33,861 bases of DNA, from contig BFEA01000284.1 of assembly GCA_003427395.1 (NCBI GenBank), positions 1,306,208 through 1,340,068 of the forward strand, in the 5' to 3' direction. The notes beneath the pieces were generated by a model. The model did no database searches, was not told the DNA's origin, and worked only from the letters and a program-made list of their open reading frames with translations. The position numbers and the translations under genes were made by a program. Of the stretch, positions 19,335-28,529 are shown piece after piece; the first letter of the stretch is position 1; the number at the start of each line of letters is the position of its first letter. The DNA is from Chara braunii. Lineage: Eukaryota; Streptophyta; Charophyceae; Charales; Characeae.

Positions 19335-20363
19335 GGGGAAGTTGAGCCAAACCTGCCTGGCAGCGTACCTAAGAGGAAGAAGTACACAGTTCAGCTGGAA
19401 GAGGATTTCGATGTGGAGCGAATGGTAGATAGGCTCCTGGAAGATCATAATGACCTGATGAACTTAAAGGATATCCTAGCATCAGCACCAAGGCTCCGTG
19501 ACGGGTTGAAGGGGCGGCTCTCGCGAAGGCTAGTGCCCAATGTCCATCTGAGTACGATCCTGCCAAGGGAGGTAGAATGGACTGAGGCAAGGACGAGGAT
19601 GGACTGGAAGTGTGTGGCATGTGGCCAGGTGGATTTGGTGGTAAAGAACCATAAATGCAGCGGGATGGTGGATACGGGCGCGGAGATGAACATTATCGGG
19701 GAAAGGGAAGCAATGATGTTGGGAATGGAGATTGACCGTTTGGACCATGGTATGCTGTATGGCGCCAACTGCAAGGCGGCCTTTTGTGGCACGGTGTCTA
19801 ATGTGATTATAGAGATTGGGAAGGTACGGGCAAGGACCTGTTTCTTCGTTATGCTCGATGTCGATCACTCTATCCTCCTGGGGAGATCGTTTATGTGCCG
19901 GACAGAGACCCTGCTCTTTAATAAGCATGAGGGAACGATGATCCTACTCCTGTGTGATCCGGCCTTCGGGAACTACGAAGTTATCACCTGTCGGGACACG
20001 GGGCCAGGGAGCGGGAGAAATAGGCCTAATCTCGGCTCGTTTACCTTCGAGGAATCGAAAAACGAGCGGCGGAGGCTCTGGGAGCTGCCCGAAGAGGAAG
20101 GAGGGGCCGGAGTGCTGACGCTAAGCCTTACTGATGTAAATAAGGCTATGGAGATAGTGGCAGCGCATGATATGGCAGACCCCGAGGCCATTAGAGCGCT
20201 GAGGGAGCAGGTTTTGGAGAGCCCTCAGGTGGGAGAGGTGGAGCTCGTTTATCAGCTTTCAGGCGGAAGGGGAGGCCCTGCGATGGCACAGGCACGAACC
20301 ACAAGCCGACCTTTTTTAGGGGACGGCTTAAGTAGGGCTCCCAAAGGCGGTACAAAACGATAG
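19335..20363 (+). CDS. pro: Retroelement aspartic protease
   Basis: Same frame as gag. The likely N-terminal arm (RKKYTVQLEEDFDVERM...) leads to VDTGAEMNII, the aspartic protease active site, with Asp codon at 19671-19673. A pepsin-like second half follows, with DHSILLGRSF matching the ILGR-type motif before the flap-side helix. The protease would cut the gag-pol polyprotein and works as a dimer. The frame has no ATG before the domain. It ends at TAG 20361-20363 because the reading frame shifts just before the RT region, near a T6 run at 20311-20316. Confidence 0.85.
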   Translation, partial: GEVEPNLPGSVPKRKKYTVQLEEDFDVERMVDRLLEDHNDLMNLKDILASAPRLRDGLKGRLSRRLVPNVHLSTILPREVEWTEARTRMDWKCVACGQVDLVVKNHKCSGMVDTGAEMNIIGEREAMMLGMEIDRLDHGMLYGANCKAAFCGTVSNVIIEIGKVRARTCFFVMLDVDHSILLGRSFMCRTETLLFNKHEGTMILLLCDPAFGNYEVITCRDTGPGSGRNRPNLGSFTFEESKNERRRLWELPEEEGGAGVLTLSLTDVNKAMEIVAAHDMADPEAIRALREQVLESPQVGEVELVYQLSGGRGGPAMAQARTTSRPFLGDGLSRAPKGGTKR

Positions 20364-22099
20364 ACAAGAAGTGTCGCCCAGTTTCCGTGCTCATTACAGA
20401 AGATGAGGAGGCTTATTACGAGCGGGAACGAGGATTGATACGGCGTATGCGGGAGCAGGCAGCAAGCGGTCCATGTTGTATCAATGAGGGAAACGAAGAG
20501 AAGCTAATAATTGGGGAGCCCGACTTCCTTTCACCCCAAGAAAGAGCTCTGATGGTGAGATTGATAAAAAAGAGGCACCGCGCGTATGCATTTAATGATG
20601 ATCAGCGTGGAAGGCTGGACGTGGACAAGATTCCGATGATTCGGATCCACACGGTCCCACACGAACCATGGAATCTGAGAGGCGCGTGGTATCCCAACCC
20701 AGATGAGGAGAAGATAGTGGTGGACTACCTAGATGGCAAGATGCGCACGCATGTTGCCGACTATTCCAGCGGGCCGTATGCGTCCCCTTGGTTTTGTTTT
20801 GTCAAACCAAATGGGACGCTACGGTGGGTACAGGACTTGCAACGGTTAAACGCGGTAACGGTGCGAGACGCGGGAGGGTTGCCGAACGCGGACGCATTGC
20901 TAGAGTCGTATGCAGAAAGGCCTATAATCTCACCTATAGACCTCTATTCTGGGTATGACCAGTTTCTTGTATATCCGTCAGACAGACCTGTAACGATAAT
21001 GCATACGCCCAGATGGCTAATTCATATGAATATAGCCCCCCAAGGCTTGACGAATGCAGTGGCAATGGTGCAAAGACATATGATTAGAGCCATGCAGACG
21101 GTTAGCCCACACATCACCCAACCCTATATCGACGACTTGGCGGTTAAAGGCCCGAAAGAAAGGGAGGACGGCGAAGTGATGCCCGGAGTAAGGCGTTTCG
21201 TTTGGAAGCATGTCGAGGACCTTGATCAGGTCCTGAGCCTGTTGGGGGAGTACAACCTTACAGCGAGTGGCCCGAAGTCCAAACATTGCATGAGGGAAGT
21301 GACCATTTTGGGTTTTGTCTGTAATGAGAGTGGCCGAAGTCCTGACGTGAAAAAGACAGACAAAATCGTGGAGTGGTCAGTACCCTTCCGTTCAATAATG
21401 GTCGTAAGGAGCTTCCTCGACACTTGTGGATTTTTGAGGAGTTTCGTGAAGAACTTTGCCGCCAAGACTGAGCATTTAAGGAAGGTGGTGCGCCAGGATC
21501 AAGAATGGGTTTGGGGTGGAGATCAGGAAGAGGCTGTGAAGCGGATGAAAGAGGAGTTCAAAGAAGGAGGCCTGGTGTTGGGAGCGCCTAACTATGAAGT
21601 CACTGAGGAGAAGTCATTCACCATCGAGACGGACGCTGGGCCAACTGCCCTGGGAGGAGTCCTAGTTCAGGCAGATGCTGAAGGAAAGGAAAGACTGCTA
21701 AGGTTCGAGAGTCGGACTCTTAATACGACTGAGAGGAACTACTCTCAGTTTAAAAAGGAGACGCTTGCGGTACTCCACTGCCTGAGCATCTTTCGGAACT
21801 ATGTTTTTGGCAGGAGGTTCATATTAAGGGTGGATCCCACTACGCTCACTTGTTCCCTGAATAACTATGCTCCATCTGACCCAACCGTCGTAAGATGGTT
21901 GACGTACATTTGGAAGTTTAACTTCGAACTGGAGAGAATTCCAGGGGACAAGAACAGGGCAGATGGGTTGAGCCACATCAACTGGGATGGGTTAGATCAA
22001 GAGTCGATAGAAGACACTCTACCAGTTGGTGGGTTCTTGGACCAAGAAGAAGACGTCCGTCCGCCTCCATATAAACGAATGGTCCTTGCGAGTACCTAA
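20336..22099 (+). CDS. pol: Reverse transcriptase and RNase H
   Basis: Open in a different frame from gag-pro, beginning right after a stop at 20335, with RRYKTID already reading as coding. RT motifs: 'ISPIDLYSGYDQF' with catalytic Asp at 20939, 'HMNIAPQGLTNAVAM', and YIDD at 21125-21136. RNase H follows: IETDAGPTALGG (Asp at 21632), 'ERNYSQFKKETLAVLHCL', and a closing NRADGLSH. This converts genomic RNA to DNA and removes the template. The ~585 codons have no internal stop, the best preserved part of the element. After 22096 the coding sense moves to another frame for about 100 bp. Confidence 0.92.
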   Translation, partial: GSQRRYKTIDKKCRPVSVLITEDEEAYYERERGLIRRMREQAASGPCCINEGNEEKLIIGEPDFLSPQERALMVRLIKKRHRAYAFNDDQRGRLDVDKIPMIRIHTVPHEPWNLRGAWYPNPDEEKIVVDYLDGKMRTHVADYSSGPYASPWFCFVKPNGTLRWVQDLQRLNAVTVRDAGGLPNADALLESYAERPIISPIDLYSGYDQFLVYPSDRPVTIMHTPRWLIHMNIAPQGLTNAVAMVQRHMIRAMQTVSPHITQPYIDDLAVKGPKEREDGEVMPGVRRFVWKHVEDLDQVLSLLGEYNLTASGPKSKHCMREVTILGFVCNESGRSPDVKKTDKIVEWSVPFRSIMVVRSFLDTCGFLRSFVKNFAAKTEHLRKVVRQDQEWVWGGDQEEAVKRMKEEFKEGGLVLGAPNYEVTEEKSFTIETDAGPTALGGVLVQADAEGKERLLRFESRTLNTTERNYSQFKKETLAVLHCLSIFRNYVFGRRFILRVDPTTLTCSLNNYAPSDPTVVRWLTYIWKFNFELERIPGDKNRADGLSHINWDGLDQESIEDTLPVGGFLDQEEDVRPPPYKRMVLAST

Positions 22100-22207
22100 T
22101 TGCGTCAGTCACCCCATATGGCTAGCGCCCAGGGGGTATGAGCAGAAGAAGGAGTTGGTCCTCAAGCTCTTTCAAGAGGAGGATCCCTGGGGAAGGATGT
22201 TCACTAG
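22100..22207 (+). pseudogene. Frame-broken linker between RNase H and integrase
   Basis: Coding sense continues in another frame here (residues like SHPIWLAPRGYEQKKELVLKLFQEEDP) before returning to the RT frame near 22190, with TAG at 22205-22207. Two compensating frameshifts explain this. No domain of its own. Confidence 0.6.
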
Positions 22208-22982
22208 ATGATGAAGTTGGCATTGGCCGGTACACATAGTTTGGCAGAGGAAATAAGGACTATAGAGGAAGGTCCTACCCAGGTAGAGGAGCATGAGCAG
22301 TTGATGGGAGGGATGTATCTGCTTACAAATACGCTTCTGCAGGGAGACTTTGATCGAAAGAGCTCATTCAGTCCTATGGAGAGCGAGAACTTTGTTCCTG
22401 AAAGCCGGGATGATGAATTCAAGGAAGGAGAGATCAAGGAAGTCTTTCGTGCGGAAGAATACGATGGAATCTACCTGGAGTTAGAACTGCTCCTGTCCTG
22501 TGAGATGAGGGATAGAGATGCAAGTGTTAAGGCGCAGAAGATGAGGCATCTCTATGTAGTAAGAGATTGTCATCTGTTCATAAAGCGACAGGTCGGGAAT
22601 CCCAAGAGAGTTGTATGCGGGAGGAACCGACAGATCGACATCATTGCAGCATTACACGATGGTATAGCAGGAGGGCATAGGGGAATAAGCGCCACGCATG
22701 CGAAGATTAGCGAGCTATACTACTGGGATGGGATGTTGAACATGGTCATCAAGTACTGCCAGTCTTGTGTACCTTGCCAGGAGAGGTCGGCACAAAGACC
22801 AGGGGAGCCCCTGCACCCAAGGTTGGAGAGAGAAGTGGGTGCAGTCGTACATCTAGATCTGCTCTTCATGCCGGTTGGGGAGAATGGGTGTAATTTCATC
22901 TTCGATGCGCGAGATAAACTTACTGGGTTTGTTGACGGTCGGGCTATTCGCAGAAAGACCGGCCCAGTTTTAACGAACTCCA
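22208..22982 (+). CDS. int: Integrase, zinc-binding and first catalytic part
   Basis: N-terminal linker of about 145 residues, then an HHCC zinc-binding domain with His at residues 150 and 157 and Cys at 187 and 190 (KYCQSCVPCQ), spacing H-x6-H-x29-C-x2-C. The catalytic core starts with VVHLDLLFMP, Asp at residue 217. The open frame runs on to 23017, but the true sense leaves this frame near 22980, where a frameshift joins it to the next segment. Integrase inserts the cDNA into the genome. Confidence 0.88.
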
Positions 22983-23208
22983 TTATCTGCGCTATCCCTT
23001 TGTTAAAGAGTTCGTGATGGATCGAGGATCAGAGTTCACCTGTAACGAGGTGCGGATTTTGCTTGCGGGGTATGGCGTAGCGGCGAATTATACTACTGCT
23101 GCACATCCTCAAGCAAATGCGTCTGTGGAAAGGGGACACAGCACCATCACGAACCTCCTAGCCAAGTGGACAGAAGGCAGGCCTGGTCCGTGGCCGAAGT
23201 TCCTGTGA
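22983..23208 (+). CDS. int: Integrase, second catalytic part (D-x35-E)
   Basis: Frame-shifted continuation of the integrase core. It has RYPFVKEFVMDRGSEF, with the second catalytic Asp at 23020, and ASVERGHSTI, with the catalytic Glu at 23128. Exactly 35 residues separate them, as in the DD35E family. It ends at TGA 23206-23208, but the same frame stays coding afterwards. All three catalytic acids are present across the two pieces, so decay is by frame breaks rather than by loss of active-site residues. Confidence 0.88.
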
Positions 23209-23697
23209 GTAGCTTTCTTCGTGGAGAATGTTACGGTGAAGAGAACTACCAAGTACGCGCCGGCCACGCTATGGTATGGGAGGCATACCACCTTTCCCAT
23301 AGAAAGTTTCATGAAGACCTGAAGGCGCCAAGACCTGGAAGTTAACCTGTCCTTCGAAGAATTGCTCGATATTCGGGCACGACAGGTAGGAGCGGTTGAA
23401 GAAAGGTTGCGGGAGGCCGCCAATCACGTAGAGAGGAGCTGCATGTAGGATAAGATGCGATGGGACCAGATGGCGTGAGTGAGGAAGGAACCATTGGCGG
23501 TTCGGGATGTTGTATTGTTGTATGACTCCTCTTTGGAGAAGCAGTGCTCGAGAAAGCTCGGTAAAAGGTGGATGGGGCCCTATAAGATCTTACGATGCGG
23601 GGAATTTGGAGCTTACCAGATCGAGGAGCTGGATGGAATAGGATGGCAGGATTGGGTGTCAGGGACCAGGTTAAAGAAGTTTGTGGCCAGGGAATAG
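23209..23697 (+). pseudogene. int: Integrase C-terminal region with GPY/F-like module
   Basis: Same frame as the preceding piece but cut by TGA at 23320, TAG at 23446 and TGA at 23476. The last open part (23479-23697) contains KRWMGPYKILRCGEFGAYQ, the GPY/F-type module of gypsy integrases that contacts DNA, and ends with TRLKKFVARE and a TAG. No chromodomain is visible after it. Confidence 0.75.
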
Positions 23698-23764
23698 GTA
23701 AAGAGTTTCGTGCCCCTCAGAATAAACCACTGTCTTAAGGTGTCGCATGTCCTGGTTAGACCAG

Positions 23765-23869
23765 GTAGGGAGTGAAAAGGGTAGGGGTATATGTGTTGTC
23801 GTGAGACTTGATGGATTTGATGGCTGACCTTGTTGTGTGCCTGTCTGCTTTCTCTCGCCTGATGTGCAG
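23765..23869 (+). other. Candidate intron upstream of the second ORF
   Basis: A CCAG/GTAGGG donor at 23765, and an acceptor TGTGCAG/GT at 23869 preceded by a pyrimidine-rich stretch (gtctgctttctctc). The 105-nt interval carries in-frame ATGs of its own. Removing it puts ATG 23892 as the first start of the downstream ORF. Its acceptor could also receive a splice from the leader donor near 16554. Motif-based only. Confidence 0.35.
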
Positions 23870-23891
23870 GTCTGACTTTCCGAAGACAGTC

Positions 23892-25562
23892 ATGCAGAGG
23901 GGCGGGAGGGGCACACGGCCGCGACAAAGGCCCCAAGGAGCATCTAGAGGGGATGATCAGCGCAGGCCATTTGGGAGAGAGTCCACGCCTGTCTTCGACG
24001 ATGATAACATAAAGCTCTTCCTAGACACCTACCATGCTCATGCAACCCGAGAGGGGTGGTCTACCTTAGAGAAGATACGAAATCTGAGAGGGGTTGAGCG
24101 TTTTGAGGAGCCCATCGCGCACATTCGAGAGGAGGCGTTGACCTGGTCGGACGTGGAGGCAAGGATGCAGCGGCTGAGGGCTTCGCCAGTGGGGCGCGAT
24201 GGTCTACCCATCCGTTTGGAGGAGGGCAATGCGGAGGAGTTCATCCCAGCCTATGAGCAGTATATGCGCGACCAGGGAACCACGCACGAAGAATGGATGC
24301 AGACATTGCTCCTCTGGACACGGAGGGCGGAAAGGTCATTCGCAAGGCAGCTACAAGACAGAGCGCGTGACTGGGAGGATTGTCAGGCTCAATTGAGACA
24401 GGCGTTCCGACGGCCAGAGCCGGAGAGACCAGAACCTAGGGTTGAAAGAAGTAAGAGACCATGGGATCCAGAGGCGAGGAGAGCCGTTGTGGCTAGGAGG
24501 GGCCGGAAGGCCTTGGCGCAACGCGAGGAGGAGTCAGCGGAGCCGGCTCAGGCAACAGAGCCACACCCTAATCATGGGCTTGAGCAAGTGGAGTTTCGTC
24601 AAATCACGGGCAGTGACCTACGGGACCCTTCGCCGAAGTTGCCAGAGGAAGGGGAAGGTGTACCATTCGAGACGCCGCTCGGAAGTCTGGAGGCCCACCT
24701 TGATGCGTCTCAATGGGGGACTTCGCAACTAGGAGCAGGTCCGGTTGAGCCAGCGTGGTACGAGCTGGCAGAGGAGTTACAAGGCCCTGATCCAGGGACT
24801 GAGCAGTGTGAGCCTGGAGAGCTACAGGAAGAGGAGGTCATTACCGTTGGAGACGATACTCCCCCTCATACCCCAGCCCCGGAGCAGGTCCAGCGGCCCT
24901 CGCCAGAAGGGATTCCCGAGTCGGATAGTGAGGAGATTCTAGTACCCCCTCCGGAAATTATCACTTCGCCCCCAAAAGGGGCAGAGCCAGGGGAACAAGA
25001 GGAGAGCGAGAGGGCGGGGGCGCGTACGACTGTCGCCTCGCAGCCAGCCGAGCATGCGGCCGAGCACTTGGATACTGAGATGCCAGTCTCCGATGAGCCA
25101 CCGCCACAGTTGCCGCATGCAGAGGAAGGAGTGAGTGCAGAGGTTCCGCTCCGAGAGGTCCACGAGGCGCGAGCGAGAAGGCTATCAGGGGAAACGACTG
25201 AGGAGAAGTCCGCAAGGGTGCAGGCGCGCCTCACTGAAATATATGAGAAAAAAATCAGGATGGAGGCCGCAGGAGAGGCGTCGATACCGCCAACTGACCC
25301 CGGGACGAGTGAGCAGAGGATTGGTGAGGCGTGGGCCAGGTATGAAGGCAGGAAGGATGCCGGTCGCCTGAGGTCACGAGCGGCAGGACAGGAAGACGAG
25401 AAGGCGGACAAGGTAAGGGAGACTAGAGACTTGGGATTCTCAGCTGCCGGGATGGGGATTGAGCGCGCAGAGAGGAGGATACGCCAGGCGGCGACTACGT
25501 CTTTCCAGCGATATACCATACTCAATGATGAGCTGGCGGCCTCGAGGTTGGAGGTGGAGTAG
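23892..25562 (+). CDS. Second gag-like ORF downstream of pol, main part
   Basis: Large open frame (557 codons from ATG 23892, MQRGGRGTRPRQ) after integrase. An earlier in-frame ATG at 23811 falls within the candidate intron. Residues 30-180 look like a gag core (TPVFDDDNIKLFLDTYHAHA, then 'EWMQTLLLWTRRAERSFARQ', then WEDCQAQLRQAF). A long Pro/Glu-rich, acidic and probably disordered middle follows, then a charged, probably coiled-coil end. TAG at 25560-25562 is followed by the same frame. It could be a duplicated gag, an accessory ORF, or part of a second element joined head to tail. No membrane segment argues for env. Confidence 0.7.
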   Translation: MQRGGRGTRPRQRPQGASRGDDQRRPFGRESTPVFDDDNIKLFLDTYHAHATREGWSTLEKIRNLRGVERFEEPIAHIREEALTWSDVEARMQRLRASPVGRDGLPIRLEEGNAEEFIPAYEQYMRDQGTTHEEWMQTLLLWTRRAERSFARQLQDRARDWEDCQAQLRQAFRRPEPERPEPRVERSKRPWDPEARRAVVARRGRKALAQREEESAEPAQATEPHPNHGLEQVEFRQITGSDLRDPSPKLPEEGEGVPFETPLGSLEAHLDASQWGTSQLGAGPVEPAWYELAEELQGPDPGTEQCEPGELQEEEVITVGDDTPPHTPAPEQVQRPSPEGIPESDSEEILVPPPEIITSPPKGAEPGEQEESERAGARTTVASQPAEHAAEHLDTEMPVSDEPPPQLPHAEEGVSAEVPLREVHEARARRLSGETTEEKSARVQARLTEIYEKKIRMEAAGEASIPPTDPGTSEQRIGEAWARYEGRKDAGRLRSRAAGQEDEKADKVRETRDLGFSAAGMGIERAERRIRQAATTSFQRYTILNDELAASRLEVE

Positions 25563-25787
25563 TTGACTACTCAGCTAGCAGAGGAGAAGGCGGAGAACCA
25601 AGCCTGGAGGTTTCGTATGGAGGCCAAGGAAGCTGAATGGGAGAAGAGGCTCCAAGACATAGCGGCAACAGTGGAGAGGCTTTCGACCACCAAGGTGGTC
25701 GACTGGACAGAGCAGAGTCGATATGGCATCCAGGGAGAGGAGGTGCAGGGACTCTTTAGCCATGGAGGGGCGGTAAAGCCACCTTAG
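25563..25787 (+). CDS. Second gag-like ORF, coiled-coil segment
   Basis: In-frame continuation between TAG 25560 and TAG 25785. The first 50 residues (LTTQLAEEKAENQAW..., then MEAKEAEWEKRLQDIAATV) have the heptad-like Leu/Ala/Glu/Lys pattern of a coiled coil. It would serve self-assembly of a gag-like protein. No start codon of its own is needed if it is part of the longer frame. Confidence 0.6.
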   Translation: MTTQLAEEKAENQAWRFRMEAKEAEWEKRLQDIAATVERLSTTKVVDWTEQSRYGIQGEEVQGLFSHGGAVKPP

Positions 25788-26567
25788 CAGGAAAAGATGA
25801 AGAAGGTGTTCCTAGATCCAGCGGAAGAAGAGACCAAGAGGAAAGCTGAAGATGAGAGTTTTTGTTTTAGGGTTCCTACGGAGTTGGCCTCGCAGCAGGC
25901 GACTCCTATGTCGATTGAGATCCTTGCGGAAGAGCCAGCCCAGAGACCCCAATCTCCACCAGCAGAAGGAGGTTCCACCGAAGAGTCCCCTACGGTCCTG
26001 CTGGAAGTGCGGGGAGGCACCCTTACAGGGGCGGTAGCACCCACTGAGCCTGAAACGATGGAGGAGGAAACATCTCGCCTGGATGAACTAGTGGCGGCCA
26101 TGGATGTAGACATGTCGCTAGAGAGACTCCAGAGGCTAGACATGCCTAAGTATAGGCCAGGGGGCGCGGGCGCACGAGGTAGTGAGGGCGCCAGGGCCGC
26201 GGAGCCCGGACCTCAAGGTTGCATAGGAGTGTCGTTATGTTACGAGAAGGCCACTGAAGCAGCGGGGGTGTCATCGGTTCCGAACCCCCAGGGGAAGGAG
26301 AAGTCCAAAAAGTGGTTTGACTCGTACTATTTCTTTTGCAAGGAGGAAGGGCATTGGGCTCTGCAGTGCGAGGGGTTTCTCAAGGACGAGGCGACAGGAC
26401 GGGTTACAGCGAGAGGTGGAAGGTTCTACGACAGACAGGGCAGGGTAGTAGAGCGGACTGCAGACGGGGGTAGGGCTCAGCTATATAGGCAAAACCAGGA
26501 GGAAATGAGTGAGCAGCGGCTGGTTTGTCTATGGGACAGTAGGGCTAGAATCCCCCTTTGTGTATAG
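25788..26567 (+). CDS. Second gag-like ORF, C-terminal part with incomplete zinc knuckle
   Basis: In-frame continuation (first ATG 25797) to TAG at 26565-26567. An acidic, Pro-rich stretch is followed by YYFFCKEEGHWALQC at about 26325-26369, which keeps the C-x4-H-x4-C of a CCHC knuckle but has Tyr where the first Cys is expected. After it comes a basic tail with RFYDRQGRVVER. The pairing of a gag-like core with a knuckle at the far end supports a gag origin for the whole 23892-26567 frame, but the knuckle is probably unable to bind zinc normally. Confidence 0.65.
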   Translation, partial: QEKMKKVFLDPAEEETKRKAEDESFCFRVPTELASQQATPMSIEILAEEPAQRPQSPPAEGGSTEESPTVLLEVRGGTLTGAVAPTEPETMEEETSRLDELVAAMDVDMSLERLQRLDMPKYRPGGAGARGSEGARAAEPGPQGCIGVSLCYEKATEAAGVSSVPNPQGKEKSKKWFDSYYFFCKEEGHWALQCEGFLKDEATGRVTARGGRFYDRQGRVVERTADGGRAQLYRQNQEEMSEQRLVCLWDSRARIPLCV

Positions 26568-28529
26568 GAGATGAGTCCTAGAGATGTACATACCCCGAGT
26601 CAGTCGAGTGAACCCTGTCCAGCTGTGTTTGGATAGGAGGCAGTACTTGATAGGTCTGGGGACTCTCGGTTATATGACTAGGACCTAGCATTCGCTTGTG
26701 TGATATGGGTGAGCATTCAGTTACGTTTTAATTCCTGTAATTTCGGTTTTTTTGTATTTTTGAGTAGATTTGGGAGTTTGTAACACTTAGGGCACGAGTT
26801 TACTCAGCGGGAGTGAGACAGTGGACTGGGTATCCCTGAGTGTTTTCGTCGAGTTGTACATTAAGAACATGTGTTCTACTCAGATGGGTGGGACGATGGG
26901 TTGAGTATTTGTATCTCCTAAGTGTATTTTTGAGTTCGGACCTCATGAGACTATTTTTGTGGCGATCACTATCACGTTCGCATGTGTGGTTTTATCTTGA
27001 TGTATGGTGGCTTTGTGTGAGAGATGTGTGGGATACGTCTCATATTTGTGTGAATGTGAATGTTGTCTACTCTTCGGTATACTCGTGCGATCTGCCTACG
27101 GGCGGGTGAAAGGGCCGAGTATAAGGGGAGGTAGTGCGGTGGTTTTGTGACAGAAGCGTGAGAATCCTAAGGGATTTTGCGAGTCTGCCTACCATGCCGA
27201 ATGTTTTATGGTTGAGTTGTGAAGAAACCCCATAAGTTGCTCCCCCAGTTTGATTTGTTTTATGGTTGAAGCCTCCTTCAAATTAAGGAGGGTGGTGATG
27301 TTGTTTATTGGAAGACTCATCTTCAAAAAGGGAAGGTGTTTTAAAACGGGTCGCGTGATAGCTCATCCTATAAAGAGAGGGATGACTGGGATACCTATTG
27401 AGAGAGACCTCCTTCGAGTGAAAGGTGGTTAATAGATTTGAGGGCATGGTAAGCAAAGACTTTGTTTTGGATGGATTTGAATGTGTCGCAAATTAGTGCA
27501 TTCGGTAAATGTCATTGGGATGTGTGGTATGTTGTCTCTGATCAAGTCAAGGGGCCTCGGCCTTGTGAACCTAGCGGTGATTCTTGTTTATGATTGTGAG
27601 AAGGGTGTCGTGCTCTCTATGTTGTCCCATAGGGAACAAGTAAACGCCTTTATGTGAGACAGACCCCTGCGTAGTCCCGCAGTGGGCCTGTGGTTTGTTG
27701 CGACACACTGCCCGAACACTGGTGTTAATCCTGAGGCATTTTGAGGAAGACCAAGCTAGACAGTAAAGGATAGCACCTCTAGGGCGCAACCCCTAGTGGA
27801 TGGTTGCTTGCCAGCACGACCTGGCAGTGGACCCTCGTCTACCAAAGGGGTAAGAGTTCAAGGGGTTATGCACGCCTCAGGGAATTACTCCGATGGGATG
27901 GCGGGGCATACGAGTCGAGTCTTTTTGGAAGTCCTGATTGAATGCTTATCAGGAGAAAACCTATCGTTGCATAACCAACGAAGCATACTGTCGCTAAGAT
28001 AACAATGTGATAGGCCGTGGATCTAGTCTATGGTCGGCGAGAATGGGAACCGAGCATTTCTGTATTAGACTGCAGAAAGAGCTGAGATGCGATTTAAGTG
28101 TATATATGCATGTGTGTTTGATTGTGAGAGATTTTTGCAAGGAAGGCGATAATGCTTTCTGAGGTCCCGTTTAAGGCCCGCGTCCCTGGGTATGACTCTG
28201 CTTATGAGAGAGGGTCTGGCCGGGACACTCAACGAGAAGCCGACGTTTATCTAGGACAAAGGGAAGAGGACGGTTTGAGGGGGCCTTTGGAACTTATGCC
28301 GTAATATTGATGTGTAATACCCCGACGTCCTAATGTCAGGACAATGAAAACCCAGGTTGAAACCCTGGCAGCATATAGTTATGTTGGCACAGGTTGTTGG
28401 AGGCCTCAACCCCGAGTCTGTTGGCTAATCAGATTGGTTCCTTTCTCGTCAGCATTTGGAATGTGGATGGATTAATAGCCTTCTGATTTGGCGGAGCGAC
28501 GGGGACGTCGCTTAATATGGTCCGGTAAG
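26568..28529. other. Noncoding 3' region of the retroelement, LTR not identified
   Basis: About 2 kb without a convincing gene. Two imperfect tandem ~70-bp copies lie at 26798-26940 (ACTCAG, then GGGAYGATGGGTTGAGT-like). A small hairpin cluster lies at 27272-27429. A purine run AAAAAGGGAAGG before TG at 27326-27339 is PPT-like, and TGTAATACCCCGACG at 28311 is LTR-start-like. Neither is matched by a copy near 16 kb. Confidence 0.5.
27272..27429. repeat. Cluster of four short hairpins
   Basis: Stems CCTCCTT/AAGGAGG (27272-27291), CATCTTC/GAAGGTG (27318-27338), TCATCC/GGATGA (27363-27385) and ACC-t-CCTT/AAGG-t-GGT (27407-27429) occur at about 45-bp spacing. The arms are similar but not identical, and each still pairs. 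The loops are A-rich. Function unknown. Confidence 0.55.

Larger units (their letters stand above)
16746..26567 (+). mobile_element. Decayed Ty3/gypsy-type LTR retrotransposon with extra 3' ORF
   Basis: Order along the plus strand: PBS, leader, gag, CCHC nucleocapsid, aspartic protease, reverse transcriptase, RNase H, integrase, then a second gag-like ORF. Integrase after RT-RNase H is the gypsy (Metaviridae) order. Gag to protease stays in one frame (interrupted by stops at 18290, 18674, 19034 and 19334), and pol is in another frame. Integrase is split by a frameshift near 22980. The extra ORF is interrupted by two TAG codons. It is non-autonomous as it stands. LTR limits are unresolved. Confidence 0.9.

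Noticed and set aside
24866-25525. 219-codon minus-strand open frame
   Set aside because: It is the shadow of the Pro/Glu-rich middle of the plus-strand gag-like ORF.
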